Positions 25,401-31,553 of a stretch of DNA of 31,553 bases are shown here, in pieces (positions within the stretch are counted from its first letter, which is position 1; each line of letters opens with the position of its first letter). Made by a program: the position numbers and the translations under genes. Location of the stretch: contig CAJGCM010000011.1 in NCBI GenBank assembly GCA_904501765.1, positions 1 to 31,553 of the forward strand, given 5' to 3'. The notes under the pieces were generated by a model. That model did no database searches and had not been told where the DNA came from. It saw nothing but the letters and a program-made list of their open reading frames with translations. Source of the stretch: an uncultured Clostridia bacterium (GTDB lineage: Bacteria > Bacillota > Clostridia > Oscillospirales > CAG-272).

Positions 25401-28400
25401 GAGATGTGAAGGCTGTTCCGGCAAAGGATTCGTCACCTGCCGCATAGAGCTTCTCAGTGTTTGCTCCGCCAAGGTCGTAGCAGGAAAGTCTTTCGCAGTT
25501 TCTGAATGCATATTTTCCGACAATCTTAACGTTGTCGAAGTTTACGTTCTTCAGCTTCGTGCAGCTTTCAAACGCCGACTCTTCAATAGTTATACAGCTC
25601 TCGGGAAGGATAACGTCTGTCAGAGCAAGACAGTTTCTGAATGCGTGCTTCTGAATGGTTTCGACACCCTCGGGAATTTTAACGGAGGTTACGGTAGTGT
25701 TTTTGAGGGGAGTCTTCTTTTCGTCAATTTCGTAGTAACCGTTTTCGTCCTTTTCAACGTATTTCTCGTTATCAAGGTCGTAATGGCAGAATGCGTATTT
25801 ACCAATGTAAAGGATGCCCTCGTCTTCAGGGATAACGACGTCACCGCCCTTACCCTTATACGCTACGAGCGTTCTGTTTTCGATAATGAACTCGCTCTTT
25901 ACCTCAACTGTCAGGCTGGCAGTAAGAAGCTGTGTTTTACCGTCAATAGCAATGTTAAGACGGATTCTTGCTGTACCCTCTGCCTGAGCGGTAACTACTC
26001 CGTTTTCGTCGACGGTAGCAACCTTCTTGTTACTGGACGTCCAGGTGAGCTTGTATCTGTCGGGGGTAAGGTTCCAGGGCTTAATCTGGTAGAAGAGCTG
26101 TATTTGCTCCATAGGATAGCAAGAAACGTCGTAATTTCCGCCGAAATAGCTGGTGTTACCGGTTTTTCCTATGCCGGAATAATCTATATCCGTGTTGTGA
26201 GCAAACAGAGTTTTGTAGTGGGAGAATTCGATGTCTTCTATCTTTACAAGTGCGCTGCTGTTGGGATTCTTTTCAATTTCCGTGTCGCTGACGTTTATTA
26301 TCAGCTCTTTACACAAGGAAATTCCTGAGGAGTCAACCCAGCTGTCCGAGGTGACGGCAATAACCGCCGTACCCTGCTTCAGAGCTTCAAGCTGACCGCT
26401 CTTCATCATAACGACGTCTGAGCCGCTCTTGACAGACCACTTAAGAGTCTTAAGGTAGTCAGGCTCAAGAGTAACTGCGCTGTCCTTATGAACAAGAAGC
26501 TTCGTTAAGTCTGTTGTTTCGTGAATGTCGAGGTCAATCTTATTTCCTTCAACGTTGAACTCAACGTCCTCTTCGTTCTCTGTTCCGGGGAAGGGAATGT
26601 AGCTTAATGAGGAGTTCATTGCGTAGTCGTCAACGTAGATTGCAATACCGTTGGGCATTGAGGAATTTGCGATTTTTTCAAGGTAATCGGTTATTTCAAA
26701 GGAAACCTTTGTTGCCTCGCCTATGTTATCCTGGTAAACCGGAATGGGATAGGTGCAAAGAGAGGAATAGGTTTTCTTGAACTGTCCGTTTCCTGCGGGC
26801 TCGTTCGTTTCATAAACGACAACAGGGCGGCAGGACATTGCGTAATGGTTATCATAAACCATAAGGTCGAGGTAGTAGCGGTTTTCCTTCTTGGTTTTAT
26901 CATACTCCGTTCTGAAGGAGTAGTCAGTAACGGTGGGGGCCTCATAATCTATATAGAAGGAGAAGGAATAGGTATCGGATGTGTTTTCACCCTTATCCCA
27001 GTCAAGCTTAGCCGTCATGGTAACCTCAAACTTCGTGTTGTTGTCACCGATAATCTTGCCTGTTTCTGCATTCACTGCGTCAAGAAGAATTCTTGCGGCG
27101 TAAGGAGCGGGAGCACCGCGGAAATAGGATTTATAGCAGTTGTACTGCGTATCCTCAAAGATAAGCTTGCCTGTTGTAGCATTGGTTATCTCTATGTGCA
27201 TTTCCTTCGCTCCGCGCAGAAGTCCTGCATAGACTGCGTAAAGACCGCTGATAGAGTCGGCGAAGTAGGAAATCGCAGCCTTATCACGAGTTGCGGGAAT
27301 GGGATTGTAGAGGTTTTCGTCCATCTTGTAAAGGTAGCTTCCAAGAGGAACTACATAGTCGTAATAGTAAGTGCCGAGAGGTGTTGTGGCGTAATAATCC
27401 GCCTTGATTTTATCTTCGTCGTCAATAGCGTTGTTGTGAGCCTCGGTTTCAACCTCGTAGAAGTCAAGGTCGAATATGGGAGCCTCGCCCCAGTCGCCGT
27501 AGAACGCAAGGAAGGGAGCATTAAGGTCAACCCCGTTTTCCTTGGTGTTGTCAAAGGTTACGTAGCCTTCAACGAACATTCCGTTTTCAAAGGTAGAGTT
27601 AAGATAACTCTTATCCTTGTCCGAGAGAGTGATGGTAACCGTTACAAAGGCTGTTTTTCCGGCAGAAACGGTAACAACGCCGTCTTTAATCGTTCCGTCA
27701 CCGCTTACCGTGTAGGCGCTCGTGTTGGAAAGAATGTAGGCAATCTCTGCTACGTATTCCGGCTCCGATACTGATACGCTCTCGGTCATAACGATGTTGC
27801 CAAGCTTGTAGCTTACGTCGGTGGAGGATACGTTTTTAATGCCAACCTTCATAGTGTACACACCGGTACGCTGAGGGTCGTCGCCAAGCTCAAATTTGGT
27901 TCTTCCGCTACCCTCGCAGAAGAGGTATGCCGAGGTAGTGGTCGATTTTCTTATATCTGCGATACCTGCGCCCTGCTTTCTCGGGGAGTAGGGGTTTCCG
28001 TTCTTGTCAAGAGCTATGGTGGCTGTTGACATGCAGAGCTGGTTTACGAGGTCACGTTTTTCGATGCCTGTGAGTTTTTTGAAGTTTTCGTTAACGTACT
28101 GACGGATAAGCACAGTGATACCGCACATGTTGGGCGATGCCATACTTGTTCCGCTCATTTCCTCGTAGTCATTACCGATTACGGCTGAAAGAATGTTACC
28201 GCCGTGAGCTGTTATGTCAGGCTTAAGCGAAAGGTCGGGTGAGGGGCCCCAGCTTGAGAAGTCACTCATGAAGGGTCCTGCTTCGTTTGAAAGGCTGAAC
28301 TCAATGGTTCCGCTTCCCTTTGCCGCAAGTGCGTCACCGTCGTCTTTATTTATTGATACTGCGGGAATCTTTGCGTGATTTCCGATTGTCATATGTATTG

Positions 28401-30045
28401 TGCCGGGGATATTGTTGTAAATTATAACTGCGATAGCTCCTGCCTCTTCGGCGTACTGAACCTTTTCCTCGAAGGTATTATCACCTCTCTTGACAAGAGC
28501 GATTTTGCCCTTAACGTCAATGCCCGTATAGCTTGCCGCTATACCGACGCCGGGAACTGCAACGTATTCGTATGTCACGGACTTGCCCTTTGTTATTCCG
28601 AGCATTTCAAAGAAATCATAGGGCTTCGCCGCATTGTTGTTGGACTCTGTGAAGAATATAGGAGTGCTGCCGTTTGCAAGCATATAGTGGTCCTTCTGAC
28701 CGTTTATGGAAGCAACGGACATAGATGCGCCGTAGGTAGCGGGGCTTCCGACTGTTCCTGAGTCGGGGTTCTCGGTTTTGTTGGTGTTACTGTTCTCGCC
28801 GCCCATACCGCTGCTGTAGTCGTTGGATGCTGCAACAACGAGAGAAATTCCCGCTTTTTCAACGTTTTCGTAAACCTCGTTCTTGAACAGCTTATCCGCA
28901 TCGCTTTCTTCTGTAAAACCGCAGCCTGCGCCAAGGGACATATTGATAGCGTCAACTCCGAGGATTATCGAGTCCTCAAGTGCTGCGATAACGTCGCCGT
29001 CCTCAGCTCCGGTTTTATAGTCGCTGAACACCTTCATAATCGCAAGCTGAGCGTCAATGGCAACACCTGTGATTTTGTCGTCCTTACCTGCGATAATACC
29101 CGCAACGTGAGTTCCGTGGCTGTTATCGAAGGGCATAATATCGGGGTCCTTGTCAGCGTAGTCGTAGCCGAAGACTATCTTCTCGCCTGTAAGGTTACCG
29201 TAGAACACCTCTCTTGACTCAAGGGAGCCATTGGAATATAGTTCGCCGTTTGCGCGAAGCTCGGCGAGCTTGCTTTCGACGTATGCACGGTCGTAAGCAG
29301 GTCCTTTAACAGTGTAGGTTGTGAATGCGGTGTGAGAATAGTCGCAGCCTGTATCAAGAATTGCAACGAGAGTTCCTTTTCCCGTGTAGGATACGCTTCC
29401 GCTGTTGAAGATACCGGTATCGTAAACGTCAACAGGGTTGTTTACCGCATCAAGAGGAAGGTATCTGTTGGACACCATAACTCTCTCAACACCCTTGATG
29501 GCCGTAATGGCCTTGATGTTCTCGTACGTAGTGGTGACGAAGGCACCGTCCATAAGGTGAACGTAGCTGTATCTTACCTCGTCTATAAGATTTTCCTCTT
29601 CAAGCTTTCCAAGCACCTCGCTCTGATTCTTGCGGAGCTTATCCTGGAGCTTTTTCGCATCGCTCGAGGTTTTGAAGGCGGAGTAAGACATACTGCCCGA
29701 TTTTCCTGACGATGTGTACTCGGAAATGATAGAGTCGTCGGAGAAGGTAACGATAAGTCCCACGGGACCCGAAAGCTCGCTTTCCTCAATTCTCTTGACG
29801 AGATTCTCATTCATTGACTTTAGGATTTCATTGCGCATCTGCTCGGTCAGCTCGCCTTGAGTCAGATTTCCGATTCCCTCGATACCGAAGCTTTTATCCT
29901 GGTCGTCGGGGAAGAAATCCAATTCGCTGGCCAAAGCGGTAGTTCCGAATACGAGCGACTGAAGCAGAAGCACAATCGCCAGCACCAGGGCAGAGCATCG
30001 CTTTGCAAATCCTTTGTTTTTTTGCGTTTTGTTGTTGTTTTGCAT
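22432..30045 (-). CDS. Giant secreted subtilase (S8) fused to Big_2 domains and a long LRR_5 array
   Basis: This 2537-residue protein has a signal peptide (hydrophobic core about 18-34, likely cut after ALA near 39). An inhibitor I9-type propeptide (about 90-200) precedes the S8 catalytic domain: Asp231 (LDTGCD), His310 (HGTHVAG), oxyanion Asn408 (AASND) and Ser634 (GTSMASP). A PA domain is inserted at about 490-580, as in lactocepin and C5a-peptidase types. Fn3-like domains (about 705-860), further beta domains and one degenerate plus one clear Big_2 domain (about 1180-1240 and 1290-1380) follow. An LRR_5 array runs from about 1385 to 2250, then a helical stalk (about 2358-2475) and a C-terminal membrane helix (about 2503-2530) with tail RKKKKTV. 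There is no LPxTG motif, so it is held by the membrane helix. The start has a GAGGA site 7 nt upstream. It probably digests extracellular proteins for the Opp importer encoded behind it. Confidence 0.95.
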   Translation of the reverse strand: MQNNNKTQKNKGFAKRCSALVLAIVLLLQSLVFGTTALASELDFFPDDQDKSFGIEGIGNLTQGELTEQMRNEILKSMNENLVKRIEESELSGPVGLIVTFSDDSIISEYTSSGKSGSMSYSAFKTSSDAKKLQDKLRKNQSEVLGKLEEENLIDEVRYSYVHLMDGAFVTTTYENIKAITAIKGVERVMVSNRYLPLDAVNNPVDVYDTGIFNSGSVSYTGKGTLVAILDTGCDYSHTAFTTYTVKGPAYDRAYVESKLAELRANGELYSNGSLESREVFYGNLTGEKIVFGYDYADKDPDIMPFDNSHGTHVAGIIAGKDDKITGVAIDAQLAIMKVFSDYKTGAEDGDVIAALEDSIILGVDAINMSLGAGCGFTEESDADKLFKNEVYENVEKAGISLVVAASNDYSSGMGGENSNTNKTENPDSGTVGSPATYGASMSVASINGQKDHYMLANGSTPIFFTESNNNAAKPYDFFEMLGITKGKSVTYEYVAVPGVGIAASYTGIDVKGKIALVKRGDNTFEEKVQYAEEAGAIAVIIYNNIPGTIHMTIGNHAKIPAVSINKDDGDALAAKGSGTIEFSLSNEAGPFMSDFSSWGPSPDLSLKPDITAHGGNILSAVIGNDYEEMSGTSMASPNMCGITVLIRQYVNENFKKLTGIEKRDLVNQLCMSTATIALDKNGNPYSPRKQGAGIADIRKSTTTSAYLFCEGSGRTKFELGDDPQRTGVYTMKVGIKNVSSTDVSYKLGNIVMTESVSVSEPEYVAEIAYILSNTSAYTVSGDGTIKDGVVTVSAGKTAFVTVTITLSDKDKSYLNSTFENGMFVEGYVTFDNTKENGVDLNAPFLAFYGDWGEAPIFDLDFYEVETEAHNNAIDDEDKIKADYYATTPLGTYYYDYVVPLGSYLYKMDENLYNPIPATRDKAAISYFADSISGLYAVYAGLLRGAKEMHIEITNATTGKLIFEDTQYNCYKSYFRGAPAPYAARILLDAVNAETGKIIGDNNTKFEVTMTAKLDWDKGENTSDTYSFSFYIDYEAPTVTDYSFRTEYDKTKKENRYYLDLMVYDNHYAMSCRPVVVYETNEPAGNGQFKKTYSSLCTYPIPVYQDNIGEATKVSFEITDYLEKIANSSMPNGIAIYVDDYAMNSSLSYIPFPGTENEEDVEFNVEGNKIDLDIHETTDLTKLLVHKDSAVTLEPDYLKTLKWSVKSGSDVVMMKSGQLEALKQGTAVIAVTSDSWVDSSGISLCKELIINVSDTEIEKNPNSSALVKIEDIEFSHYKTLFAHNTDIDYSGIGKTGNTSYFGGNYDVSCYPMEQIQLFYQIKPWNLTPDRYKLTWTSSNKKVATVDENGVVTAQAEGTARIRLNIAIDGKTQLLTASLTVEVKSEFIIENRTLVAYKGKGGDVVIPEDEGILYIGKYAFCHYDLDNEKYVEKDENGYYEIDEKKTPLKNTTVTSVKIPEGVETIQKHAFRNCLALTDVILPESCITIEESAFESCTKLKNVNFDNVKIVGKYAFRNCERLSCYDLGGANTEKLYAAGDESFAGTAFTSLKLTALSRIGVGAFMNCKNLAEVELGERTRISAKMFKGSALNSIVIWSDTVSDEAFMDCERLTEATIKNDLTYLGAGAFMNCKKLADVTIDGEIETIAYRAFANCSALTEFTLPKGNVAVGESAFDGSGLKKLIFSPTTIIDSLGMAAFATTTKINVDIKGNASYKLDGGAIYTADGKTLVMAVPSLSATEFTVPANVTTIGDGAFSSLTILYTVKFADGSQLSAIGDGAFSGCEFLTNITLPAREITIGDYAFYNTSALKNINLTKVKSIGEFAFWKSGLTSATITTPGVTLGSAAFLEASGLKTVTLGEGAVIGEFCFRNSGVVTVALDGDATISDGAFYQCMNLESFDFANVTGEIGADAFWACTALEEVNAPGIVKIGDGCFADCYNLTTFKADNLEVAGIGALSTLIVNNSSIKYANKITELSLPSLKSIGEGAFYLNTYLEVANLPKLSSMGNVAFYNCVSLEEIIFSEELNTVTEYAFYGCRSLKSFDVSNVENFEEASFYGVPLPEHLNLNKALQVETYAFYFDSSVTKLAESALRTVSAPNLSSVGVDAFAKNSKLHSFSAPSITAIGNSAFAYTGLTEFEVGDKLETVELGAFQSCNSFTAFYKMVGTEKKYDGTFGTVKLDNGTLYLKQLNGYALSCYPAAKTGDTLTVLEGTINVASGAAFGNKNLKKVVLPSTLKSISDYAFFGCDSLNTVVFKSYYAPTLEGTRLGESISILKTDVPSFPGFEELYGFDYYFRSYDRVTLPLYYRNFIDVIGSQKGYGITAILPDNCEGYDSLLYTTYFDAAEETSGVTMGKYAIAFIDAVNRIPAKVDRFDKSFIDDAIVAYNALEKHSEEKIYVDDAIVEKYNAARSAYNVNLVESKIVRLYDIYKDKYSFDKVKEARAAYLALSEGDKAKISKELSDKLTAKITDLNDAFGTEIDFNLNYEDYISEDTPEPPANEGLEWWAILLIVVGSVVIVGGAATVVVVIIIRKKKKTV

Positions 30046-30102
30046 TTGGTTTTCCTCGGCTTTTTATTTGTTATGTAATGGGGCGCACGCAGGGCGCGCG
30101 GT

Positions 30103-30138
30103 AAGAAAAAACATTTGCGAGGTATTCCTCGACAAATG
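30103..30138 (-). terminator. Intrinsic terminator inside the subtilase leader
   Basis: In the minus direction CATTTG-T-CGAGG (30138-30127), a four-base loop and CCTCG-CAAATG (30122-30112) form an 11-bp stem with one bulged base. Six T residues (30111-30106) then CTT follow directly. This is a textbook factor-independent terminator placed upstream of a start codon, 60 nt after its T-run, with no room for a second promoter in between. Confidence 0.88.
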
Positions 30139-30176
30139 AATTGCCCGAAAAGTCTTTTCCCGGAAATAATCGGTCA

Positions 30177-30212
30177 GCCAAGGGCGCACGTCCATACGCC
30201 AAGGGTCACGTC
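30177..30212 (-). repeat. Tandem direct repeat in the subtilase leader
   Basis: Read on the minus strand, GACGTG-A-CCCTTGGC (30212-30198) is followed by GACGTG-CG-CCCTTGGC (30192-30177), a spacing of 20-21 nt, or about two helical turns. Its core CGTGCGCCC (30190-30182) occurs once more after the terminator (30089-30081). It could be a protein-binding site or part of an RNA fold. Confidence 0.6.
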
Positions 30213-30418
30213 AAACGCTCAATTATCGAATAGACGGTAAATATGCGTTCAACTTACAGGGCTGAGATTTTTATTTTGACTGAATTGCCGACTCATTCTT
30301 GCAAAAATGCGGCTTTTCGGTGGGGTCGCTTTTTTGCTTAATATCGGGAATTTTGCGTCCTTGACTGCGGTCGGATTTTGTTTAAAAAATACGTTGGGGT
30401 CAAAAACACACATTTTAT

Positions 30419-30447
30419 ATTATAAATCTAAAAAGGTAAAATGTCAA
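30419..30447 (-). promoter_or_regulatory. Consensus housekeeping promoter for the subtilase/Opp operon
   Basis: On the minus strand TTGACA (30447-30442) and TATAAT (30424-30419) match the -35 and -10 consensus perfectly with a 17-nt spacer. Start of transcription is expected near 30412. Such a strong promoter in front of a terminator fits control by attenuation rather than by initiation. Confidence 0.88.
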
Positions 30448-30772
30448 GTAAAAAGTAAAATATAAATATATTAGGCGCGACTTTTTCGGCGTTTTGCCGA
30501 TATTCAAGCAAATAAGTTTGGAGGAGTTGTACATTTTTGTGCGTTAGCGTAGTAAAGCGGAGAATTTGGTTCACAAAAGTCGTAAAATGTTTACAAGGAG
30601 TTCAAAAAGACGGAAAGTACCTGTAAAATTTCAAATCCGCATTTTTTATTATTTGAAATGAATAGAACGAAAGTGGGGCGTTTTTGACAGTAGCCCAAGT
30701 CAAGCGAAAAAACGGCGGGTTGAAAATAAAGCGCCTTTAAGGAAAAAACGAAGCGAAAGTTTTGAAAAAATA
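30448..30772. other. Intergenic region between divergent promoters
   Basis: No credible gene is visible. It contains a TCGGC-GTTTT-GCCGA hairpin (about 30486-30500) and an A/T-rich inverted repeat ATTTCAAAT/ATTTGAAAT (30628-30636 with 30651-30659), which could be an operator or a transcript hairpin. A SD-like AAGGAG near 30594 is not followed by a start codon at a useful distance. Confidence 0.5.
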
Positions 30773-30801
30773 TTGAAAAATTATGCGGGTTGTGATACAA
30801 T
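30773..30801 (+). promoter_or_regulatory. Extended -10 promoter for the SGNH hydrolase gene
   Basis: TTGAAA (30773-30778) and TACAAT (30796-30801) are separated by 17 nt, with a TG dinucleotide one base before the -10 hexamer (extended -10). Transcription should start near 30808, about 40 nt before the start codon. Confidence 0.75.
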
Positions 30802-30847
30802 GAAATCGTCAAAATCATAATAACTGAAATTTGAGAGGTAAACTATT

Positions 30848-31507
30848 ATGGATATCAAAGACAATACAGTTCCCGGTGAAAACCAAATGGCAACGTCGAC
30901 GGATTTGTCCTTCCTTGGAAATGAAAATGCAAAAATGAAGGTTCTCGTAGTGGGGAACTCTATAACAAGACACGCTCCATTGGCATCAATCGGTTGGAAT
31001 AACGACTGGGGAATGGCAGCGAGCGCTCCCGAAAAGGATTACGTTCATAGGCTCTTTGCAAAATTGACCGAAAGCGGCAAGGATGTTTTTATGCGTGTGC
31101 GCCAGGTATCTCTCTGGGAGATAAGCCTTAAAGTAGAGGACATACTTTCTCGCTATGACGGTGAGAGAAACTTTGATGCGGACGTGGTGGTTTTCCGTCT
31201 TGGGGAAAACGTGCCCGAGGCTGATAAGCCACTCTTCAAGGACGCTTTCAGAAAATTTGCAAATCACATCTGCCCCTCGGGCGAAGGCGTGTTCGTTAGC
31301 TGCTTCTGGAAAAATGAAATGATTGACAATGTGATAAAGGATATCGCCGAGGAGAGAGGCGACGTCTTCCTTGACGGATTCCTTGCAGAGGATGAGAGCA
31401 ATATGGCGTTGGGTCTTTACGAGCATTCAGGTGTGGCTATGCACCCGGGCGATAAAGGAATGGAAGCTATTGCAGATTTGATTTTCGGTGCGCTAAAGGA
31501 TAAATAA
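30848..31507 (+). CDS. SGNH/GDSL-type hydrolase, cytoplasmic
   Basis: The fold is indicated by block I VVGNSIT with nucleophile Ser38, a block III-like RLGEN with Asn121, and block V MHPGDKGM with His199. Enzymes of this superfamily cleave esters, often acetyl groups of carbohydrates or lipid esters. The 219-residue length suits a single-domain member, and there is no signal peptide, so it should act inside the cell. The Asp normally found three residues before the catalytic His is Val196 here; a His-Pro-Gly-Asp stretch follows instead, so the protein may work as a dyad or be divergent. GAGAGG precedes the start by about 9 nt. It has its own promoter and is divergent from the protease operon, so a functional link is not indicated. 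No terminator is visible before the window ends. Confidence 0.85.
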   Translation: MDIKDNTVPGENQMATSTDLSFLGNENAKMKVLVVGNSITRHAPLASIGWNNDWGMAASAPEKDYVHRLFAKLTESGKDVFMRVRQVSLWEISLKVEDILSRYDGERNFDADVVVFRLGENVPEADKPLFKDAFRKFANHICPSGEGVFVSCFWKNEMIDNVIKDIAEERGDVFLDGFLAEDESNMALGLYEHSGVAMHPGDKGMEAIADLIFGALKDK

Positions 31508-31553
31508 TCCGGCGCAACGCAGCTTTATATAAACCGTAATGACGGGAACGTAA

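Larger units (their letters stand above)
30046..30412 (-). promoter_or_regulatory. Long untranslated leader of the subtilase operon, probable attenuation element
   Basis: Between the predicted transcription start (about 30412) and the subtilase start codon lie about 367 nt without a convincing gene. They contain a hairpin GCCGCATT/AATG-CGGC at 30287-30313, a tandem direct repeat (30177-30212), a small GAAAA-GAC-TTTTC hairpin (30147-30159), an intrinsic terminator (30103-30138) and a short GC hairpin at 30083-30099. CCGAAAAG (30313-30320) is complementary to CTTTTCGG (30145-30152), a possible long-range pairing. I could not match it by eye to T-box, TPP, SAM, cobalamin, lysine, glycine or c-di-GMP consensus elements. 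It could also be an independent RNA of about 300 nt that ends at the terminator. Confidence 0.6.

Noticed and set aside
22432..26000. DNA-level repeat array or CRISPR-like periodicity in the LRR coding region
   Set aside because: The periodicity is at the protein level, from LRR_5 units with divergent DNA sequence, and there are no identical spaced repeats.
30064..30195. A 43-codon frame spanning the leader terminator
   Set aside because: It has no convincing ribosome site and its sequence is dictated by the repeats and the terminator stem. It was considered as a leader peptide and set aside.
30249..30413. A 54-codon frame in the subtilase leader starting with ATG at the predicted transcription start
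   Set aside because: There would be no room for a ribosome site, and the composition looks random. I treat it as leader RNA, although a leaderless peptide is not strictly excluded.
30591..30818. A 75-codon frame on the - strand between the divergent promoters
   Set aside because: Low-complexity composition, no ribosome site, and it overlaps the extended -10 promoter of the hydrolase gene.

Overview
The window looks like part of a chromosome from a Gram-positive, low-to-mid GC anaerobe of the Bacillota, most likely an uncultured Clostridia-type gut bacterium. This is inferred from purine-rich Shine-Dalgarno sites, short-signal lipoproteins ending in LxxC-type lipoboxes, BspA-like LRR_5 surface proteins, InlB B-type repeats and a MoxR/DUF58/VWA operon. 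I saw no rRNA, tRNA, CRISPR array, insertion sequence or phage gene.

Left block, + strand (1-13370). The tail of a repeat-bearing protein (3-404) is followed by a structured palindrome (451-522). Then comes a tightly packed operon: MoxR AAA+ ATPase (644-1639), DUF58 protein (1643-2542), BatA-like membrane VWA protein (2539-4494), a large membrane protein with two VWA-type domains (4509-7277), a 961-residue LRR lipoprotein (7274-10159) and a 1041-residue lipoprotein with Ig-like domains and a long helical region (10175-13300). Two junctions are ATGA overlaps. A strong terminator closes the operon (13330-13370).

Centre and right block, - strand (30447 down to 13556). A consensus sigma-A-type promoter (30419-30447) drives a leader of about 370 nt. 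The leader carries an intrinsic terminator 58 nt before the start of a 2537-residue secreted subtilase fused to a long LRR_5 array (22432-30045). A small InlB-repeat lipoprotein (21332-22435) overlaps it by 4 nt. A full oligopeptide ABC importer follows, in order oppA, oppB, oppC, oppD, oppF (21213 to 13943), then a small membrane protein (13682-13936) and a terminator (13556-13604). The simplest reading is a protein-scavenging unit: the wall-spanning protease binds and cuts proteins outside the cell and OppABCDF imports the peptides. The extracytoplasmic parts of OppA, OppB and OppC are all enlarged by insertions.

Far right. A divergent extended -10 promoter (30773-30801) drives a cytoplasmic SGNH/GDSL-type hydrolase (30848-31507). 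The two operons converge at 13.3-13.7 kb, where two terminators flank a hairpin-rich spacer. The best candidates for undescribed biology are the leader attenuator of the subtilase gene and the MoxR/VWA operon that ends in two large lipoproteins.
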